Counted from the first letter of the stretch, positions 10,021 through 19,113 are shown. The stretch is 64,000 nucleotides of DNA from Aliirhizobium wenxiniae (GCF_014201355.1 NZ_JACHEG010000009.1:1-64000); one strand, 5' to 3'. Numbers and translations are program-made. Notes: generated by a model from the letters alone, not told the origin.

Positions 10021-10070
10021 GCGCAATTGCGGACGCAAACCGGAAAACACTTTTGCTGGAATTGCTTCCA
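10021..10070. repeat. Short rhizobial intergenic repeat, copy 1
   Basis: Begins GCGCAATTGCGG and ends CTTTTGCTGGAATTGCTT, with AATT-containing ends that are partly inverted. Related copies sit at 40851-40887 and 56226-56270, always between genes. From memory this resembles a short element common between genes of Rhizobiaceae; its function is not known to me. Confidence 0.55.
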
Positions 10071-10084
10071 GAAGATATCAGGAC

Positions 10085-11020
10085 TTAGAGCAGCGATTTC
10101 AACTCGGCGATCTTGTCGTTGACGAGCCAGCCGTAATAATTCTCTTCCGGCAGGCCACCGCGGGCTTTCAGCGCCGCAGCGCGCTGAGCCGAACCGCCGG
10201 TATTGTAAAGCGTCGAGGTGATGCCGGGATTGCGCGAAATATCGACATCAGCGATCTGCTTGTAGTCATCGATCGAACGGCGGATATTGGCGGCCATATA
10301 GGCGAGCGACTTGTCCGGGTCCATGATCGCCTCATAGACTTCCGCGGCGTCGTTCTCGTCCAGCTTCGAATAACCGGATGTGCGCGAGACCATGTCCGAC
10401 AACATCATGGCCGTCAGCGGATTGACCTGGCCGAGGCCAAAGGTTTGCCCGGCATAAAAGGGCTGGAAGAAGACCGCGCTGAAACGGTTGTCGGGATAAG
10501 CTTTTCCGTCGACCTTTTTGCCGCGGAACGACTTTTCCCATACGCCTTCGCGGCAATTCCACAGCGCGTAGGAGCCCGACTTGCCCTCACAGGCGGAAAA
10601 TTGCGGATGCGTCAGAAATTCGGCGATGGTTTCGCCGTCATAGGCGAAGCGGAAAGCATTGCCTGCATAAGCGGCGGCCTTGACGTAATAGCTCTGCAGC
10701 CTGTCATAGGCATCGACATTATAGGTGTGCTCGCCGACGATCGCGCCGACCATGTGGATCGGATCTATGCCATAGGCCGCCGCGGTGGACTTGATCTTGC
10801 CGATCAGAGCCTTGTCGGTCGCCAGAAGCTCACGGATCTTGTCGTATTTGTCGTCGAAGGTTGTGCGGCCCGCACGGGTGCGGCGCACGGAAGCACCCGG
10901 GATCTTGGGCTGCACGGCATTGCGATTGCCTTCCGGCACGATGGTCATGGCCATAACCGGACCGGTCGAGGAAGCCGCCCAGGCGACAGTCAGCAGCAAT
11001 GCAATAAGAGTGCGTTTCAA
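10085..11020 (-). CDS. Secreted DUF1402 family protein
   Basis: A 311-residue protein with a clear signal peptide (hydrophobic stretch to about residue 22, cleavage near VMA-MTI). The mature part belongs to DUF1402, which is found mainly in Rhizobiales. A central segment, FGLGQVNPLTAMMLSD, resembles the GLGQ/GLMQ element of lysozyme-like lytic transglycosylases. Together with the phrase YNTGG further on, this suggests a goose-lysozyme type fold acting on peptidoglycan. That role is inference. It appears to be a single-gene unit. Confidence 0.82.
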   Translation of the reverse strand: MKRTLIALLLTVAWAASSTGPVMAMTIVPEGNRNAVQPKIPGASVRRTRAGRTTFDDKYDKIRELLATDKALIGKIKSTAAAYGIDPIHMVGAIVGEHTYNVDAYDRLQSYYVKAAAYAGNAFRFAYDGETIAEFLTHPQFSACEGKSGSYALWNCREGVWEKSFRGKKVDGKAYPDNRFSAVFFQPFYAGQTFGLGQVNPLTAMMLSDMVSRTSGYSKLDENDAAEVYEAIMDPDKSLAYMAANIRRSIDDYKQIADVDISRNPGITSTLYNTGGSAQRAAALKARGGLPEENYYGWLVNDKIAELKSLL

Positions 11021-11183
11021 GATTTTCCGTGTCCCAGCGTTTTATCTGCGCCACTGCCGGCTCCAGAAACTGTGACAGGTCGATCTGGCAAGCCGCTCGC
11101 GTCTTCGCGAAAGCGCGTCACCCATACGTTAAGACATATTGGAATGTCGAGATAAAGACATTCAAAAAGGCGTCAAGACAGAG

Positions 11184-11220
11184 ATGCGTGGCAACCGAAC
11201 GTTGCCCGGTTGCCACGCAT
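11184..11220 (-). terminator. Perfect 13-bp hairpin after hslU
   Basis: ATGCGTGGCAACC (11184-11196) and GGTTGCCACGCAT (11208-11220) form a perfect 13-bp stem with an 11-base loop, six bases past the hslU stop codon. A T-rich stretch on the minus strand comes only about 15 bases later. It probably ends the hslVU transcript or protects its 3' end. Confidence 0.6.
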
Positions 11221-11225
11221 GGGGA

Positions 11226-12536
11226 TTAGAGAATGTAGCGCGACAGGTCGGTATCGGCCGCCAGATCGCCGACATGCTTGCGGACATATTCGGCATCGAT
11301 CTTCACCGACGTGCCGCCCTGATCCGGAGCGGTGAAGGAGATTTCATCCAGCACGCGCTCCATCACCGTCTGCAGGCGGCGGGCACCGATATTCTCGACC
11401 GTCGAGTTCAAGTGAACTGCGACATCCGCCAAGGCATCGATCGCATCCTCGGTGAATTCCAGGGTCAGGTCTTCAGTGCCCATAAGCGCCTTATACTGGC
11501 GGATCAGGCTGGCTTCGGTTTCCGTCAGGATGCGGCGGAAATCTTCCTTGGTCAGCGGACGAAGTTCGACGCGGATCGGCAGACGGCCCTGAAGCTCAGG
11601 CAGCAGGTCCGAGGGCTTCGATACGTGGAACGCGCCAGAGGCGATGAAGAGGATGTGATCCGTCTTTACCGGGCCGTACTTAGTCGAAACCGTGGTGCCT
11701 TCGACGAGCGGCAGAAGGTCACGCTGCACGCCTTCACGTGAAACACCGGCACCCATGCCACCGTCGCGGGCCGCGATTTTGTCGATCTCGTCGAGGAAAA
11801 CGATGCCATCGTTTTCGACAGAACGGACAGCTTCACGCTGAATGACTTCGTTGTCGATCAGCTTGTCGGATTCGTCACGGATCAGTTCGCCATAGGACTT
11901 CGCGACGGTAGTCTTCACCTTTTTGGTGCGGCCGCCCATGGCCTTGCCGAACATTTCCGACAGGTTGAGCACGCCGATATTGGCACCGGGCATGCCTGGG
12001 ATGTCGAAACCGCCGGGCATGCCGGATCCGCTGTCGGCCACTTCGACTTCGATTTCCTTGTCGTCCAGTTCACCGGCGCGGAGCTTCTTGCGGAAGCTGT
12101 CGCGGGTGGCCGGAGAAGCGGTCGAGCCAACCAAGGCATCGAGCACACGTTCCTCGGCGCTCTGATGCGCCTTCGCCTGTACCTCGGTGCGCTTCTTTTC
12201 GCGCACCAGACCGATGCCGATCTCGACCAGATCGCGGATGATCTGCTCGACATCGCGGCCGACATATCCGACCTCGGTGAATTTGGTGGCTTCCACCTTG
12301 ATGAAGGGCGCGCCGGCAAGCTTGGCGAGACGGCGGGAGATTTCCGTCTTGCCGACGCCGGTCGGGCCGATCATCAGGATGTTCTTCGGCATCACTTCAT
12401 CGCGGAGGCTCTCGTCGAGCTGGTGGCGACGCCAGCGATTTCTTAGGGCGATCGCGACCGCGCGCTTGGCATCGTGCTGGCCGATGATGTGGCGATCAAG
12501 CTCGGAAACGATTTCGCGGGGAGAAAAATTGGTCAT
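11226..12536 (-). CDS. hslU: HslUV protease ATPase subunit HslU
   Basis: AAA+ unfoldase of the HslUV (ClpYQ) protease, 436 residues. Walker A GPTGVGKT is at 57-64, and Walker B with the glutamate lies in GIVFLDEID near 250. The I domain in the middle is intact. The C-terminal DLSRYIL tail is the element that docks into HslV. It lies 72 bases downstream of hslV, the normal order. Members are usually heat-shock induced; I did not identify a sigma-32 promoter with confidence. Confidence 0.97.
   Translation of the reverse strand: MTNFSPREIVSELDRHIIGQHDAKRAVAIALRNRWRRHQLDESLRDEVMPKNILMIGPTGVGKTEISRRLAKLAGAPFIKVEATKFTEVGYVGRDVEQIIRDLVEIGIGLVREKKRTEVQAKAHQSAEERVLDALVGSTASPATRDSFRKKLRAGELDDKEIEVEVADSGSGMPGGFDIPGMPGANIGVLNLSEMFGKAMGGRTKKVKTTVAKSYGELIRDESDKLIDNEVIQREAVRSVENDGIVFLDEIDKIAARDGGMGAGVSREGVQRDLLPLVEGTTVSTKYGPVKTDHILFIASGAFHVSKPSDLLPELQGRLPIRVELRPLTKEDFRRILTETEASLIRQYKALMGTEDLTLEFTEDAIDALADVAVHLNSTVENIGARRLQTVMERVLDEISFTAPDQGGTSVKIDAEYVRKHVGDLAADTDLSRYIL
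11730..11745. other. parS-like site inside hslU
   Basis: GCCTTCACGTGAAACA matches 13 of 16 positions of the parS consensus TGTTTCACGTGAAACA; one half (CACGTGAAACA) is perfect. It is one of five CACGTG-centred sites in this window; see the finding. Confidence 0.4.
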
Positions 12537-12608
12537 GTGATCCTCTCGGCTTTCCCATTGCGACCGGCCATCTCGGCCCGGTCCGCGGGACCCTTTCAGG
12601 GATGGAGA

Positions 12609-13136
12609 TTATTCGGCGTCGAGTGTTTCAACGACGAGATTGTGGTTGGTATAGACGCAGATATCGGCTGCAATATCGAGTGCCTTGCGGGCGACGTCTT
12701 CGGCTGATTTGTCGCTATCCATCATGGCGCGGGCTGCGGCAAAAGCATAATTGCCGCCGGAGCCGATGGCGATCGTGCCGTGTTCGGGTTCAAGCACGTC
12801 GCCATTGCCGGTGATGGCAAGCGTCGTGGATTTATCTGCGACCAGCATCATGGCTTCGAGATTGCGCAGATATTTGTCGGTGCGCCAGTCCTTGGCGAGT
12901 TCGACGGCGGCGCGCATCAGTTGGCCGGGATATTGTTCGAGCTTCTTTTCGAGACGGTCGAGCAGCGTGAAGGCGTCGGCCGTGGCACCAGCAAAACCAG
13001 CAATCACATCGCCCCCCTTGCCGATGCGGCGCACCTTGCGGGCATTGCCCTTCATCACGGTCTGGCCGAGGCTTACCTGGCCGTCGCCGGCCATGACGAC
13101 CTTGCCGCCCTTTCTGACTGTAATAATCGTTGTCAT
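12609..13136 (-). CDS. hslV: HslUV protease proteolytic subunit HslV
   Basis: Threonine protease of the proteasome-beta fold, 175 residues from this ATG. The mature enzyme begins at T2 (TTIITVRKGGKVVMAGDGQ), the catalytic nucleophile exposed after removal of methionine. This decides the start, because the frame is open to 13226 and longer starts would bury the threonine. The tail AADICVYTNHNLVVE is typical. First gene of hslVU, divergent from hisB across 210 bases. Confidence 0.96.
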   Translation of the reverse strand: MTTIITVRKGGKVVMAGDGQVSLGQTVMKGNARKVRRIGKGGDVIAGFAGATADAFTLLDRLEKKLEQYPGQLMRAAVELAKDWRTDKYLRNLEAMMLVADKSTTLAITGNGDVLEPEHGTIAIGSGGNYAFAAARAMMDSDKSAEDVARKALDIAADICVYTNHNLVVETLDAE

Positions 13137-13346
13137 CAATACACCTGTCTGCCCCTTTAAAAGCGGGCTCTTGCACCGAAGAAATCCCGCCAAACCGCTC
13201 TGGCTTTGCCGGGATCGTGTTGACACCTATGTAAGTGACCAACGAACGAATACAATCTCGCAGCTTCCAATCGACAAGGTGTCGCAAAGCCCCGTGCTTT
13301 TGCTGGATATTTCAGCTTCCGGCTGATAAGGAGCGGCGAGAAAAGC

Positions 13347-13970
13347 ATGGAGCAGAGCCTGATGGGCGAAACCGCAGCCGCACGCGTGGGAAGCGTTTCC
13401 CGCAAGACCAACGAAACTTCCGTTTCCGTTTCCGTCAATCTGGACGGCACCGGCGTGGCCAAGATTTCGACGGGCGTGGGCTTTTTCGACCATATGCTCG
13501 ACCAGCTTTCACGACATTCGCTCATCGACATGGAAATCGATGTGAAGGGTGACCTGCATATCGACGATCACCATACTGTCGAGGATACGGGGATCGCGAT
13601 CGGCCAGGCGATTTCCAAGGCGCTCGGCGACCGGCGCGGCATCACCCGTTATGCCTCGCTCGACCTTGCCATGGACGAGACGATGACCAAGGCTGCGATC
13701 GACGTATCGGGCCGCCCTTTCCTTGTCTGGAACGTTGCGTTTTCGGCGCCGAAGATCGGCACGTTCGATACGGAACTGGTGCGCGAGTTTTTTCAGGCGC
13801 TGGCGCAGAATGCTGGGATCACCCTGCATATCCTCAACCATTACGGCGCCAACAACCATCATATCGCCGAGACCTGCTTCAAATCCGTAGCGCGTGTTCT
13901 GCGTACTGCGACCGAAATCGATCCGCGACAGGCCAACCGCGTTCCGTCCACCAAGGGAACGCTTGCCTGA
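13347..13970 (+). CDS. hisB: Imidazoleglycerol-phosphate dehydratase HisB
   Basis: Step 6 of histidine synthesis, 207 residues, monofunctional (no phosphatase domain, as normal outside enterobacteria). The metal-binding repeats DDHHTVED and NNHHIAE, each with paired histidines, are both present, as is FFDHMLDQL. An ATG at 13362 is an alternative start. It opens a right-facing operon with DUF2628, hisH, hisA, hisF, hisE and coaA. Confidence 0.97.
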   Translation: MEQSLMGETAAARVGSVSRKTNETSVSVSVNLDGTGVAKISTGVGFFDHMLDQLSRHSLIDMEIDVKGDLHIDDHHTVEDTGIAIGQAISKALGDRRGITRYASLDLAMDETMTKAAIDVSGRPFLVWNVAFSAPKIGTFDTELVREFFQALAQNAGITLHILNHYGANNHHIAETCFKSVARVLRTATEIDPRQANRVPSTKGTLA

Positions 13971-13989
13971 CGCTTCCGGGAGATCATCC

Positions 13990-14472
13990 TTGAGAAGCTA
14001 TCTCGTTCTGACACCGCCGGGTGGTCCTGAAAAGGATCATCGTTCGACGCTTTTCTTAGCCGACGGATTTTCGTGGATGGCACTGCTGTTTGCGTGGATC
14101 TGGCTGATCTGGCATCGGCTCTGGCTTGCGGGAATTATCGCGCTTGTGCTGCAGATCGGGAGTGTCTTGCTCCTCGGTATGTCAGGTTTCTTTCTTGCGG
14201 GTTTGCTGCTCGGCTTTGCGATACATGTTCTCATCGCGCTCGAAGGCCGCAACCATTACGCAAACTCTCTTGCCCGCCGCGGCTGGACGCTTGAAAGCGT
14301 GATCAGCGCCACAGACTTAAGGACCGCTGAAGAGATCTATTTCTCCGGTCTGCCACAGCCGGAAACACATCCCCTGCCCTCCTCTTCGGACTGGGCAAAC
14401 AAAGCAAAACAGCCGTCCGTTTCGGGCTGGCAGGGTCCGGCTCTCGGACTTTTCGACCACGGAGGACGCTGA
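13990..14472 (+). CDS. DUF2628 membrane protein in the his operon
   Basis: A 160-residue protein with two or three hydrophobic segments between about residues 25 and 85 (MALLFAWIWLIW, IIALVLQIGSVLLLG, FFLAGLLLGFAIHVLI). It matches DUF2628 proteins of alphaproteobacteria. TTG at 13990 is the likely start: GGGAG lies at 13978-13982, and earlier in-frame ATGs would run far into hisB. It overlaps hisH by ATGA, so it is translated with the histidine genes, although no histidine-pathway role is known. Function unknown. Confidence 0.8.
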   Translation: MRSYLVLTPPGGPEKDHRSTLFLADGFSWMALLFAWIWLIWHRLWLAGIIALVLQIGSVLLLGMSGFFLAGLLLGFAIHVLIALEGRNHYANSLARRGWTLESVISATDLRTAEEIYFSGLPQPETHPLPSSSDWANKAKQPSVSGWQGPALGLFDHGGR

Positions 14473-15122
14473 TGCGCGTCGCAATCATCGACTACGGCTC
14501 GGGCAACCTGCGCTCGGCCACCAAGGCATTCGAACGGGCCGCCCGCGAGGCCGGCATCGAGGCTAAAATCGACCTCACCGACAAGCCGGACATCGTTGCC
14601 GCTGCCGACCGCGTGGTGCTGCCGGGTGTCGGCGCCTATGCGGATTGCCGTGCGGGCCTCAATGCCGTTTCCGGGATGAGCGAAGCGCTGATCGATGCGG
14701 TCGAAACGAAAGCACGTCCCTTCCTCGGCATCTGCGTCGGCATGCAGCTGATGTCATCGCGCGGCCTGGAAAAAACCACGACCGAAGGCCTTGGCTGGAT
14801 CAAGGGCGATGTCATCGAGATGACGCCATCCGATCCGGACCTGAAAATCCCGCAGATCGGCTGGAATACGCTGGAGCTGAATAGCCCTCACCCGCTGTTC
14901 GACGGCATTGCCACCGGGCCAGAAGGCTTGCACGCCTATTTCGTGCATTCCTACCATCTGGCCGCGACCAATCCGGCCGAAGTGATCGCCACCACGGATT
15001 ACGGTGGCGCGATGACGGCCTTTGTCGGTCGCGACAATCTTGTCGGCGCGCAGTTCCACCCGGAAAAGAGCCAGAAGCTCGGCCTCGCCCTGATTTCCAA
15101 CTTCCTGCGCTGGAAGCCCTAA
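14472..15122 (+). CDS. hisH: Imidazole glycerol phosphate synthase glutaminase HisH
   Basis: Class I glutamine amidotransferase that feeds ammonia to HisF, 216 residues. The catalytic nucleophile C88 sits in FLGICVGMQ, and the His/Glu partners are H196 and E198 in QFHPEKS. The start overlaps the stop of the preceding gene (ATGA at 14472). It works as a complex with HisF, encoded two genes downstream. Confidence 0.97.
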   Translation: MRVAIIDYGSGNLRSATKAFERAAREAGIEAKIDLTDKPDIVAAADRVVLPGVGAYADCRAGLNAVSGMSEALIDAVETKARPFLGICVGMQLMSSRGLEKTTTEGLGWIKGDVIEMTPSDPDLKIPQIGWNTLELNSPHPLFDGIATGPEGLHAYFVHSYHLAATNPAEVIATTDYGGAMTAFVGRDNLVGAQFHPEKSQKLGLALISNFLRWKP

Positions 15123-15152
15123 GGCTCGCGCATCTATTCTAGGACCAAGAAG

Positions 15153-15896
15153 ATGATCCTTTTCCCGGCTATCGACCTCAAGGACGGCCAGTGCGTGCGT
15201 CTCAAGCTTGGCGACATGGAGCAGGCGACCGTCTACAATCCCGATCCCGGTGCCCAGGCCAAAGCCTTTGAAGACCAAGGGTTCGAATGGCTGCATGTGG
15301 TCGATCTCAACGGTGCGTTTGCCGGCGAAAGCGTCAATGGCGCGGCGGTCGATGCGATCCTGAAATCGACCAAGAACCCGGTGCAGCTCGGCGGCGGCAT
15401 CCGCACACTCGACCATATCGAAAGCTGGCTCAGCCGCGGGCTGGCGCGCGTCATTCTCGGCACCGTTGCGGTGCGTGATCCGGCGCTTGTCATTGAGGCC
15501 TGCAAGCAGTTTCCGGGCAAGGTCGCCGTCGGCATCGATGCCAAGGGCGGCAAGGTTGCGGTCGAGGGCTGGGCGGAAGCGTCCGAACTCGGCGTGATCG
15601 AACTTGCGAAGAAATTCGAGGGCGCGGGCGTCTCGGCGATCATCTATACCGATATCGACCGCGACGGTATTCTGGCCGGCATCAACTGGGCTTCGACGCT
15701 GGAGCTCGCCAATGCCGTTTCCATTCCGGTCATCGCCTCGGGCGGACTTGCCTCGCTCGACGATATCAGCCGGATGCTCGAGCCGGATGCGGCCCGTCTC
15801 GAAGGCGCCATTTCCGGTCGCGCGCTTTATGACGGCCGTATCGACCCCACCGAAGCACTGGCGCTGATCCGCGCCGCGAAAGGTCGTGCAGCATGA
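15153..15896 (+). CDS. hisA: ProFAR isomerase HisA
   Basis: TIM-barrel Amadori isomerase of histidine synthesis, 247 residues. The N-terminal catalytic aspartate is D8 (FPAIDLKDG), and the second lies in GIDAKGG. The phosphate-binding loops GGGIR and ASGG are present. Its stop overlaps the start of hisF by four bases (ATGA, 15893-15896). Confidence 0.97.
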   Translation: MILFPAIDLKDGQCVRLKLGDMEQATVYNPDPGAQAKAFEDQGFEWLHVVDLNGAFAGESVNGAAVDAILKSTKNPVQLGGGIRTLDHIESWLSRGLARVILGTVAVRDPALVIEACKQFPGKVAVGIDAKGGKVAVEGWAEASELGVIELAKKFEGAGVSAIIYTDIDRDGILAGINWASTLELANAVSIPVIASGGLASLDDISRMLEPDAARLEGAISGRALYDGRIDPTEALALIRAAKGRAA

Positions 15897-16669
15897 CCCT
15901 CAAAGCCCGTGTCATTCCCTGCCTCGACGTGAAAGACGGCCGCGTCGTAAAAGGCGTCAACTTTCTTGATCTCGTCGATGCCGGTGATCCGGTGGAAGCG
16001 GCAAAGGCCTATGATCTTGCCGGTGCCGACGAGCTTTGCTTTCTCGATATCACCGCCTCTTCCGACAATCGCGAGACAATTTTCGATGTCGTGGCGCGCA
16101 CGGCAGAGCATTGCTTCATGCCGGTGACGGTCGGCGGCGGCGTTCGTGCCGTCACCGACATCCGCAAGCTGCTGCTTGCCGGGGCTGACAAGGTTGCGAT
16201 CAATTCCGCTGCCGTCAACAATCCGGATTTCGTTGCCGAAGCGGCCGACAAGTTCGGCAACCAGTGTATCGTCGTGTCGATCGACGCGAAGAAAGTGTCT
16301 GTAACCGGCGACGCGAACCGCTGGGAGATCTTCACCCATGGCGGCCGTAACGCAACCGGTATCGATGCCGTCGAGTTTGCCGGACGGATGGTCGAACGCG
16401 GGGCCGGCGAATTGCTCGTCACCTCGATGGATCGTGACGGAACCAAGGTCGGCTACGATCTGGAACTGACCCGCGCCATCGCCGATTCGGTCCGTGTTCC
16501 GGTGATTGCATCCGGCGGCGTCGGCGATCTCGACGACCTCGTGGCGGGTGTCACTAAGGGTCACGCGACGGCCGTGCTGGCGGCATCGATTTTCCACTTC
16601 GGCACCTATACCGTCGGAGAAGCCAAACGCTATATGGCCGATCACGGCATCGCCATGCGGCTCGACTGA
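15893..16669 (+). CDS. hisF: Imidazole glycerol phosphate synthase cyclase HisF
   Basis: Cyclase subunit of IGP synthase, 258 residues, a TIM barrel paralogous to HisA. D12 in IPCLDVKDGR and the aspartate in VSIDAKK are the catalytic pair. GGGVR and ASGGVGDLDD bind the substrate phosphates. Translation is coupled to hisA by overlap. The product branches to histidine and, through AICAR, to purines. Confidence 0.97.
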   Translation: MTLKARVIPCLDVKDGRVVKGVNFLDLVDAGDPVEAAKAYDLAGADELCFLDITASSDNRETIFDVVARTAEHCFMPVTVGGGVRAVTDIRKLLLAGADKVAINSAAVNNPDFVAEAADKFGNQCIVVSIDAKKVSVTGDANRWEIFTHGGRNATGIDAVEFAGRMVERGAGELLVTSMDRDGTKVGYDLELTRAIADSVRVPVIASGGVGDLDDLVAGVTKGHATAVLAASIFHFGTYTVGEAKRYMADHGIAMRLD

Positions 16670-16693
16670 GTTTCGAGACCGGAGGACAAAGAC

Positions 16694-17017
16694 TTGAGCG
16701 AATTCACTCTCAGCGATCTCGAAAACATCGTCGCTATCCGGGCGAAAGCCTCGCCGGATGAATCCTGGACGGCGAAACTGGCCGCCGCAGGCCAGACCAA
16801 GGCCGCAAAGAAACTTGGCGAAGAGGCTGTGGAGACGGTAATTGCCGCGCTTTCGCAGGATAGAAAAGACCTCACCTCGGAAAGCGCCGACCTTCTCTAT
16901 CACCTGTTAGTCGTATTGAATATTGCAGGGATTCCATTGCAGGATGTACTGGATGAACTTCAACGCAGGACCGTTCAATCGGGCCTGCAGGAAAAGGCGA
17001 GCCGGCCCAAGTCATGA
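16694..17017 (+). CDS. hisE: Phosphoribosyl-ATP diphosphatase HisE
   Basis: Second step of histidine synthesis, 107 residues, a MazG-like all-alpha fold. The metal-binding helix is KKLGEEAVETVIAA (E43, E44, E47). The start codon is TTG at 16694, with a strong GGAGGA at 16681-16686. It is a separate gene rather than a HisIE fusion; hisI is not in this window. It overlaps coaA by four bases. Confidence 0.96.
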   Translation: MSEFTLSDLENIVAIRAKASPDESWTAKLAAAGQTKAAKKLGEEAVETVIAALSQDRKDLTSESADLLYHLLVVLNIAGIPLQDVLDELQRRTVQSGLQEKASRPKS

Positions 17018-18003
17018 GTATCGTAGCGCAGCCCGCCGATGAGCCGGAAGCCGGCCCGATGACCGAATTTTATTCGCCCTATCATCACTTTACGGCAAAC
17101 GAATGGGCCAAATTTCGCGCCGACACGCCGCTGACGCTGACGTCTGACGAAATCGCGCGTCTTCGCTCGCTCGACGACCCGATCAATATCGACGAAGTGC
17201 GGCAGATCTATCTTTCGCTGTCGCGCCTTTTGTCGACCCATGTCGAAGCCTCCCAGCAGCTTTTCCGGCAGCGAAACCGTTTTTTGAGCCTGCCCGACGT
17301 TTCCAAGACGCCTTTTATCATCGGCATTGCCGGATCGGTGGCGGTCGGCAAGTCGACGACGGCGCGCGTGCTGAAGGAGCTTCTGGCGCGTTGGCCCTCA
17401 AGCCCGAAAGTGGATCTCATCACCACCGACGGTTTCCTTTATCCCAATGCCGTGCTTCAGCGCGAAGGCCTGATGCAGCGCAAGGGTTTTCCGGAAAGCT
17501 ACGATATCGGCCAGATCCTGCGCTTTCTGTCCGCGATCAAGGCCGGTGAGCCGAATGTCAAGGCGCCGCAATATTCGCATCTGACCTATGATGTGCTGCC
17601 CGACGCCCATATGCTTGTTGACCGGCCGGATATCCTGATCTTCGAAGGCATCAACGTTCTGCAATCGCGTCCCTTGCCGGCAGATGGCAAGATCGTGCCG
17701 ATCGTTTCCGACTTCTTCGATTTCTCGATCTATATCGATGCGGATGAAGAACAGATCCATCAATGGTATGTGCAGCGCTTCATGAAGCTGCGCGAGACCG
17801 CCTTCCGCGATCCGACCTCGTTCTTCAAGAAATATGCGGCGATCGATGCGGATGCGGCGCTCGCCGTTGCAGAAGGGCTTTGGGAAAACATCAACCTGAA
17901 GAACCTTCGCCAGAACATTATCCCGACCCGCCCGCGCGCAGACATCATCCTGCGCAAGGGTCGTAATCATTTCATCGAGACTGTCTCGCTGAGGAAGCTT
18001 TAG
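17014..18003 (+). CDS. coaA: Type I pantothenate kinase CoaA
   Basis: First committed enzyme of coenzyme A synthesis, 329 residues. The P-loop GSVAVGKST lies at 107-115, and the typical panK segments TTDGFLYPN and KGFPESYD follow. The start ATG overlaps the hisE stop, so it is the last gene of the histidine operon, a known rhizobial arrangement. It converges on the alkB-like gene with only 12 bases between stops. Confidence 0.97.
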   Translation: MSIVAQPADEPEAGPMTEFYSPYHHFTANEWAKFRADTPLTLTSDEIARLRSLDDPINIDEVRQIYLSLSRLLSTHVEASQQLFRQRNRFLSLPDVSKTPFIIGIAGSVAVGKSTTARVLKELLARWPSSPKVDLITTDGFLYPNAVLQREGLMQRKGFPESYDIGQILRFLSAIKAGEPNVKAPQYSHLTYDVLPDAHMLVDRPDILIFEGINVLQSRPLPADGKIVPIVSDFFDFSIYIDADEEQIHQWYVQRFMKLRETAFRDPTSFFKKYAAIDADAALAVAEGLWENINLKNLRQNIIPTRPRADIILRKGRNHFIETVSLRKL

Positions 18004-18015
18004 CCGGATTCCTGC

Positions 18016-18627
18016 CTATGGATTCACGCGGCGGAGCGTCAGATTGATCCGCCCTCCGTTTTTCAGCAGTGTCGAAGTACTCGGATAAATCCGATCGACA
18101 CCGTGAAAAGCGAGTCTTCCCTCCCCACCAAGCAGGACGATATCGCCGCTCTGCAGTTTGAAGGATCCGGTCGGATCTTTGCGATCCAGCCCTCCGACAC
18201 GGAACAGGCAACTATTGCCAAGCGAAATCGACAGAACGGGTGCTGCGAGTTCCGTTTCATCCTTGTCCTGATGCAGGCCCATTTTCGCATCGTCGGAATA
18301 GAAATTCACCAGGCAGGCTTCGGGTGGTTTCGAATAACCGGCCAGCTTTTCCCAAAGTGCCATAAGTTCTGTCGGTATGGCAGGCCATGGTTTGCCGGTG
18401 GCGGGATGCGTGGACTGATAGCGATAACCGCGCTCCTTGTCCGTCACCCAGCCGAGCTGCCCGCAATTGGTCATCCTGACCGACATCGGCTTGCCGGTGC
18501 CGGGCATGGCAGGTGTATAAAGGGGTGCTTCGGCAACGATCCGGCGGATGATCTCGACCAGGTTTTCCTGTGCGGGACGATCCAGATAGCCGGGCAGATG
18601 GCGAATTCCGTTCAGCAAGGTCGCCAT
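18016..18627 (-). CDS. alkB: AlkB-like Fe(II)/2-oxoglutarate dioxygenase
   Basis: DNA/RNA alkylation-repair dioxygenase of the AlkB family, 203 residues. The iron triad is H119-x-D121 (GLHQDKDE) and H175 (AFHGVDR). Arginines in GGRINLTLRR at the C-terminus bind 2-oxoglutarate. NFYSDDAKMGLHQDKDE is a textbook AlkB segment. The ATG at 18627 is chosen because residues from longer starts have no AlkB character and run through the next gene. It lies 14 bases downstream of arfB on the same strand. Confidence 0.92.
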   Translation of the reverse strand: MATLLNGIRHLPGYLDRPAQENLVEIIRRIVAEAPLYTPAMPGTGKPMSVRMTNCGQLGWVTDKERGYRYQSTHPATGKPWPAIPTELMALWEKLAGYSKPPEACLVNFYSDDAKMGLHQDKDETELAAPVLSISLGNSCLFRVGGLDRKDPTGSFKLQSGDIVLLGGEGRLAFHGVDRIYPSTSTLLKNGGRINLTLRRVNP

Positions 18628-18641
18628 ATCCGTCTCCCTTT

Positions 18642-19076
18642 TCAGTCGCCAGTTGGCTTGCCGCGCATTTTCTTCACATCCGAACGGCCAGATTTCGCTT
18701 TCAGCCGTCGTTCCACCGAACCCTTCGTCGGTTTCGTTGCCTTGCGGACGGGCGGCGGCGGCTTGGCGGCTTCGAGGATCAGTTCCTTCAGCCTTTCGCG
18801 CGCGTCTTCGCGGTTGCGCTCCTGGCTGCGGGAGCGACTTGCCTCTATCATCAACACGCCATCCTTCGACACCCGTTTTCCGGCAAGCTTCAAGGCATTC
18901 GCCTTGACCCGATCCGGCAGCGACGGAGAGTTTGCGATGTCGAAGAAAAGCTGGACGGCGGTCGAGACCTTGTTGACGTTCTGGCCACCCGGACCGCCTG
19001 CCAGCACGAACTGTTCGGTCAGTTCCCATGCAGCGATGGTGATGCGGCTGTTGATGATGAGGGGATTGCTGGCCAT
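18642..19076 (-). CDS. arfB: Alternative ribosome-rescue factor ArfB
   Basis: Peptidyl-tRNA hydrolase that frees ribosomes stalled on non-stop messages, 144 residues from this ATG (family about 140). The catalytic GGQ is at 30-32 in LAGGPGGQNVNKV. The C-terminal tail is strongly basic (VERRLKAKSGRSDVKKMRG), as needed to enter the empty mRNA channel. An ATG at 19106 would add ten residues that look unrelated to the family. It may share a transcript with the alkB-like gene. Confidence 0.93.
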   Translation of the reverse strand: MASNPLIINSRITIAAWELTEQFVLAGGPGGQNVNKVSTAVQLFFDIANSPSLPDRVKANALKLAGKRVSKDGVLMIEASRSRSQERNREDARERLKELILEAAKPPPPVRKATKPTKGSVERRLKAKSGRSDVKKMRGKPTGD

Positions 19077-19113
19077 GATATTCTCCGGCGCGCATCTTTC
19101 CCACAAACGTGGA

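Noticed and set aside
13137..13346. Heat-shock sigma-factor promoter for hslVU
   Set aside because: TTGACA- and CTTG-like fragments exist between hslV and hisB, but spacing to any -10-like element does not fit, so no promoter is called.
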